Shown here one piece after another: positions 39,824 to 42,646 of a stretch of 42,646 nucleotides of DNA (within the stretch, counting starts at the first letter, position 1; every line of letters begins with the position of its first letter). This DNA comes from Thalassospira sp. (GTDB lineage: Bacteria; Pseudomonadota; Alphaproteobacteria; Rhodospirillales; Thalassospiraceae): positions 3,451 to 46,096 of the forward strand of contig NZ_PAQR01000006.1 of NCBI RefSeq assembly GCF_002709775.1, read 5' to 3'. A program made the position numbers and the translations under genes. Below the pieces are notes generated by a model. The model did not search any database. It was not told the origin of the DNA and saw nothing but the letters and a program-made list of their open reading frames with translations.

Positions 39824-41233
39824 ATGACGATTGCATTCCTGTTTATCCTGCTGTTTGGCCTGATGGCATTTGGTGCACCGATCGCGATCTCGCTGGGCGT
39901 TGCATCGCTTTCAACCATTCTTCTGTTTGGTGATGACAGCCTTGCCACCTTGGCAGAAAAGCTTTTTGGCGGGATGGAGCATTACACCCTTCTTGCTATT
40001 CCCTATTTCATTCTGGCATCCGCATTTCTGTCGACCGGCGGCGTTGCACGGCGTCTTATTCGCTTTGCCATTGATACGGTCGGCTGGTTCCCTGGCGGCC
40101 TTGCCATGGCATCGGTTCTGGCCTGCATGCTGTTTGCCGCTGTGTCGGGTTCAAGCCCGGCGACGGTTGTTGCCATCGGATCCATCGTGATTGCCGGCAT
40201 GGTCCGCGCGGGCTATCCGCAAAGCTTTGCTGCTGGTGTCATCTGTAACGCCGGCACGCTTGGCATCCTGATCCCGCCGTCCATCGTCATGGTGGTTTAT
40301 GCCGCCGCGACCGAGGTTTCCGTGGGTCGTATGTTCCTGGGTGGTGTTATTCCGGGCATCATGGTTGGCCTGATGCTGATGACGGCGATCTATATCGTGG
40401 CGCGCATCAAAAAACTGCCAAGCCAGCCGCGCCCGACCATCGGCGAATGGGGGAGCGCCCTGTTTTCCGCATCGGGTGGTTTGTTACTTGTGATCCTGAT
40501 CATGGGCGGCATTTATGGCGGGGTCTTCACCCCGACCGAAGCTGCGGCTGTGGCAGCGTTTTACGCCATGTTTGTCGCGGTTCTGTTTTACCGTGACATG
40601 GGCCCGATCAAGGAACTCTCCTGGGTGCCGGAAAACGGCAACAAATCCATTGGCAGCCTGATCGCACATAACGTGCCGCAGATGGGCAAGGCGCTTGCGT
40701 TGCTGCCGTTTGACAAGGACATCCGTCACGTTCTGCTCGATGCCGGTAAAGTCACGATCATGCTGATGTTCATCATCGCCAATGCGATGCTGTTTGCCCA
40801 TGTTCTGACGTCTGAGCGCATCCCGCACACCATTGCCGAAACCATCATTGGCTGGGGTCTTCCGGCGTGGGGCTTCCTGATTGTGGTGAACATCGTTCTG
40901 CTGATCGCCGGCAACTTCATGGAACCAAGCGCGATCCTTCTGATCATGGCGCCGATCCTGTTCCCGATTGCCATGCAGCTGGGCATTGATCCGATCCATC
41001 TGGGCATCATCATGGTGGTCAATATGGAAATCGGTATGATCACGCCGCCGGTCGGATTGAACCTGTTTGTGACATCGGGGATTACCGGCATGCCGTTGCT
41101 CAAGGTCGTCAAGGCCGCCTTTCCGTGGCTTCTGATCCTGCTGGGCTTCCTGGTACTGATCACTTATGTCCCGGCGATATCGACCTGGCTTCCGACGACC
41201 CTGATGGGTCCGGAACGGATCATGACCCACTAA
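39824..41233 (+). CDS. dctM: TRAP transporter large membrane subunit DctM
   Basis: 469 aa, about 12-13 membrane helices. The signatures AAVSGSSPATVVAIGSIV (early) and FTPTEAAAVAAFYA (middle), with GNFMEPSAILLIMAPIL near the end, are those of the DctM translocation subunit. It is some 30-40 residues longer than the DctM I remember from other species; the excess seems to be in a hydrophilic loop (about residues 260-300, KELSWVPENGNKSIGSLIAH). ATG 39824 has GGGGAG 9 nt upstream. Last gene of the operon. Confidence 0.94.
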   Translation: MTIAFLFILLFGLMAFGAPIAISLGVASLSTILLFGDDSLATLAEKLFGGMEHYTLLAIPYFILASAFLSTGGVARRLIRFAIDTVGWFPGGLAMASVLACMLFAAVSGSSPATVVAIGSIVIAGMVRAGYPQSFAAGVICNAGTLGILIPPSIVMVVYAAATEVSVGRMFLGGVIPGIMVGLMLMTAIYIVARIKKLPSQPRPTIGEWGSALFSASGGLLLVILIMGGIYGGVFTPTEAAAVAAFYAMFVAVLFYRDMGPIKELSWVPENGNKSIGSLIAHNVPQMGKALALLPFDKDIRHVLLDAGKVTIMLMFIIANAMLFAHVLTSERIPHTIAETIIGWGLPAWGFLIVVNIVLLIAGNFMEPSAILLIMAPILFPIAMQLGIDPIHLGIIMVVNMEIGMITPPVGLNLFVTSGITGMPLLKVVKAAFPWLLILLGFLVLITYVPAISTWLPTTLMGPERIMTH

Positions 41234-41258
41234 CGGGCTCTCGTCGAAACACATCAAG

Positions 41259-41294
41259 ATCAAGGGCGGCATTCAATTCGATGCCGCCCTTGAT
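41259..41294 (+). terminator. Hairpin at the end of dctPQM
   Basis: A perfect 14-bp stem (41259-41272 with 41281-41294) and 8-nt loop, with only a weak T run (GTATTT). Probably the operon's terminator or a 3' stabilising hairpin. Confidence 0.6.
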
Positions 41295-41396
41295 GTATTT
41301 CAGTGCCATGGCAATTCACATGCGGTAGTATCAACCATATCCACAACAACCAATAAGAACGCAGCCAAATGCGGTTTTGAAAGGAGTGGTATCGAT

Positions 41397-41909
41397 ATGT
41401 CCAAGATGAATTTCAACGACTATGGCCGCTGCATGGCGACCTATAACAGCTGGCAGAACAGTGTTCTGTTTGACCTGTGCGCGCAGATCGGTGATGTCGA
41501 ACGGCGTCATGATCGCGGCATGTTTTTCGGGTCGATCCACAGCACGCTGAACCATATTCTTTATGTCGACCTGCGCATTCTGACCATTCTGCGCACCGGC
41601 GAAGCTGGCCCGTTTGAACCGACGACAATCGTTGCCGATGATTTCGAGACTCTCAAAGCCATGCGGGCCGAGATTGATGCCGAGATCACCGAATTTGTCG
41701 AAAGCACCGATCACAGTTGGCAGGATGAAATCCGCGAACTGCCGTTCCCCGATGGCGTCACGCGCAAGCTGCCGCGCCAGCTGTTTCTCGTCCAGCTGTT
41801 CAATCACCAGACCCATCACCGTTCACAAATCACAAGTGAACTGCACAAGATGGGCCTTGATTACGGCAATACGGACGTGCCTTACACGCCCGATCTTCCA
41901 CTATATTAA
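41397..41909 (+). CDS. DinB-family four-helix metal-binding protein
   Basis: 170 aa. The DinB fold keeps three metal-ligand histidines: His48 (GSIHSTLNHIL), and His137 and His141 (FNHQTHHRSQI). Such proteins are damage-related or thiol-transferase-like (bacillithiol/mycothiol S-transferase families), but the substrate here is unknown; this is unrelated to DNA polymerase IV, which shares the name. ATG 41397 with AAGGAG 10 nt upstream. Its stop is 6 nt from the stop of the convergent enoyl-CoA hydratase gene. Confidence 0.9.
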   Translation: MSKMNFNDYGRCMATYNSWQNSVLFDLCAQIGDVERRHDRGMFFGSIHSTLNHILYVDLRILTILRTGEAGPFEPTTIVADDFETLKAMRAEIDAEITEFVESTDHSWQDEIRELPFPDGVTRKLPRQLFLVQLFNHQTHHRSQITSELHKMGLDYGNTDVPYTPDLPLY

Positions 41910-41915
41910 CGTGGC

Positions 41916-42646
41916 TTATTTACCGGTGAACACCGCTTTGCGCTTTTCAAGGAACGCGGTGTAGCCTTCCTTGAAATCAGCACTCTCAAAGGCGCGGTAG
42001 CCTTCATCAAATTCGCGCGCATCAATCGCTCCGCCCTGACGCAGGCGGTTAAGCATGCTTTTATGCGCACGCTGCGTTAGCGGCGCCCCACCGGCAATTC
42101 GTTTGCCGGTCTTGGTGACTTCCTCGTCAAACGCCTCAAGCGCGACATGACGGGCGATAAAGCCGATCTCGCGTGCACGGGCGGCGTCAAAGACCTGCCC
42201 TTCCAGCAGGATTTCAAAAAGCGCTGCCTCACCCAACAGGTCCAGCATGATTTCGAGTTCAGGATAGCCCAGCGTCGCGCCCAGTTTCATCGGTGGCACG
42301 GCGAACTTTGCGTTATCGGCCGCAATCCGCAAATCGCACGCCGCGGCCAAAACGAACGATGCCCCCATGCATGGTCCATCAATCGCGGCAATCACCGGAT
42401 GGGTGCAGTTCTGAATGGTCTGGAGTGCCTCGGCATGCAGCATGCCGTAATCACGCGCCTTCTCGAACCCGGAACGCTCACGCACGAACTCATGGATATC
42501 GGCCCCGGCACCAAAACCGGCCCCTTCGCCACCGCGAATGATCACACAGCGCAGCTCAAGATCATCTGACAGGCTTTGAACGATCTTGGCCAACTCCCCC
42601 CACATCGGTTTGGTCAGGGCGTTTTTACGTTCCGGCTGACAGATGG
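41916..42646 (-). CDS. Enoyl-CoA hydratase/isomerase family protein (5' end beyond the window)
   Basis: Crotonase-fold protein, 242 residues visible and open to the right edge; the frame continues through an N-terminal QPERKNALTKPMW block, so the start codon lies outside. The oxyanion-hole strands are present (FGAGADIHEF and IDGPCMGASFVLAAACDLRIA). Catalysis in this family is hydration or isomerisation of enoyl-CoA, in fatty-acid or amino-acid breakdown; I cannot tell the exact substrate and did not confirm the two catalytic glutamates. Its last helix, with a LEKRKAVFTGK tail, is intact. Confidence 0.9.
   Translation of the reverse strand, partial: ICQPERKNALTKPMWGELAKIVQSLSDDLELRCVIIRGGEGAGFGAGADIHEFVRERSGFEKARDYGMLHAEALQTIQNCTHPVIAAIDGPCMGASFVLAAACDLRIAADNAKFAVPPMKLGATLGYPELEIMLDLLGEAALFEILLEGQVFDAARAREIGFIARHVALEAFDEEVTKTGKRIAGGAPLTQRAHKSMLNRLRQGGAIDAREFDEGYRAFESADFKEGYTAFLEKRKAVFTGK

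Overview
The window looks like a piece of a free-living, probably marine alphaproteobacterial chromosome. My best guess is Thalassospira or a close relative in the Rhodospirillales. This is inferred from gene content (GapR/DUF2312, MmcB, a one-chain indolepyruvate:ferredoxin oxidoreductase, a TRAP-type DctPQM with DctBD, DUF3088) and moderately high GC. No rRNA, tRNA, CRISPR array, insertion sequence or integrase was recognised. Genes are dense and many start at GTG or TTG behind a clear Shine-Dalgarno sequence; several start sites were moved on that basis.

Layout. 1-4840 is housekeeping: gap, a spermidine-synthase-like protein with a small unknown gene and thiE, then efp and an inositol-monophosphatase-family gene. 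5040-8634 encodes an envelope assembly: a secreted Pro/Ala-rich OmpA-like protein, a MotA/TolQ-type proton channel and a MotB-type coiled-coil/peptidoglycan-binding partner. 8746-10905 holds a 1-Cys-type peroxiredoxin and a divergent BenE-type transporter. 10935-16223 (minus strand) is a sulfide-oxidation module: SulP transporter, a sulfurtransferase-SQR fusion, a persulfide dioxygenase, and upstream a Crp/Fnr regulator whose only two cysteines lie in the ligand-pocket loop. 16408-17970 has a VOC protein and a strikingly AT-rich six-helix membrane protein that looks foreign. 18374-21859 is the large indolepyruvate oxidoreductase behind a promoter region packed with GCAA/TTGC half-sites.

21922-24777 (minus) carries mmcB, gapR, a YbdK-like carboxylate-amine ligase and an N-formylglutamate amidohydrolase. 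25065-27950 is a hydroxypyruvate/glycerate cluster (FadR-type regulator, glycerate 2-kinase, hydroxypyruvate isomerase) with a perfect FadR-family operator. 28015-32120 holds a LysR regulator divergent from an AzoR-type flavoprotein, then a HIT protein, a DUF3088 protein and hemN with an FNR/FixK-like box. 32176-34200 has an EamA exporter and an ELM1-like glycosyltransferase. 34446-41233 is a complete C4-dicarboxylate regulon: DctB kinase, DctD sigma-54 activator, a -24/-12 promoter, and DctP-DctQ-DctM. The window ends with a DinB-family protein and an enoyl-CoA hydratase cut by the window edge.

No wholly new multi-gene system is certain. The best candidates for undescribed biology are the cysteine-pair Crp/Fnr regulator with its sulfide operon, the stator-like complex at 5040-8634, the AT-rich membrane protein, and the half-site array before the indolepyruvate oxidoreductase.
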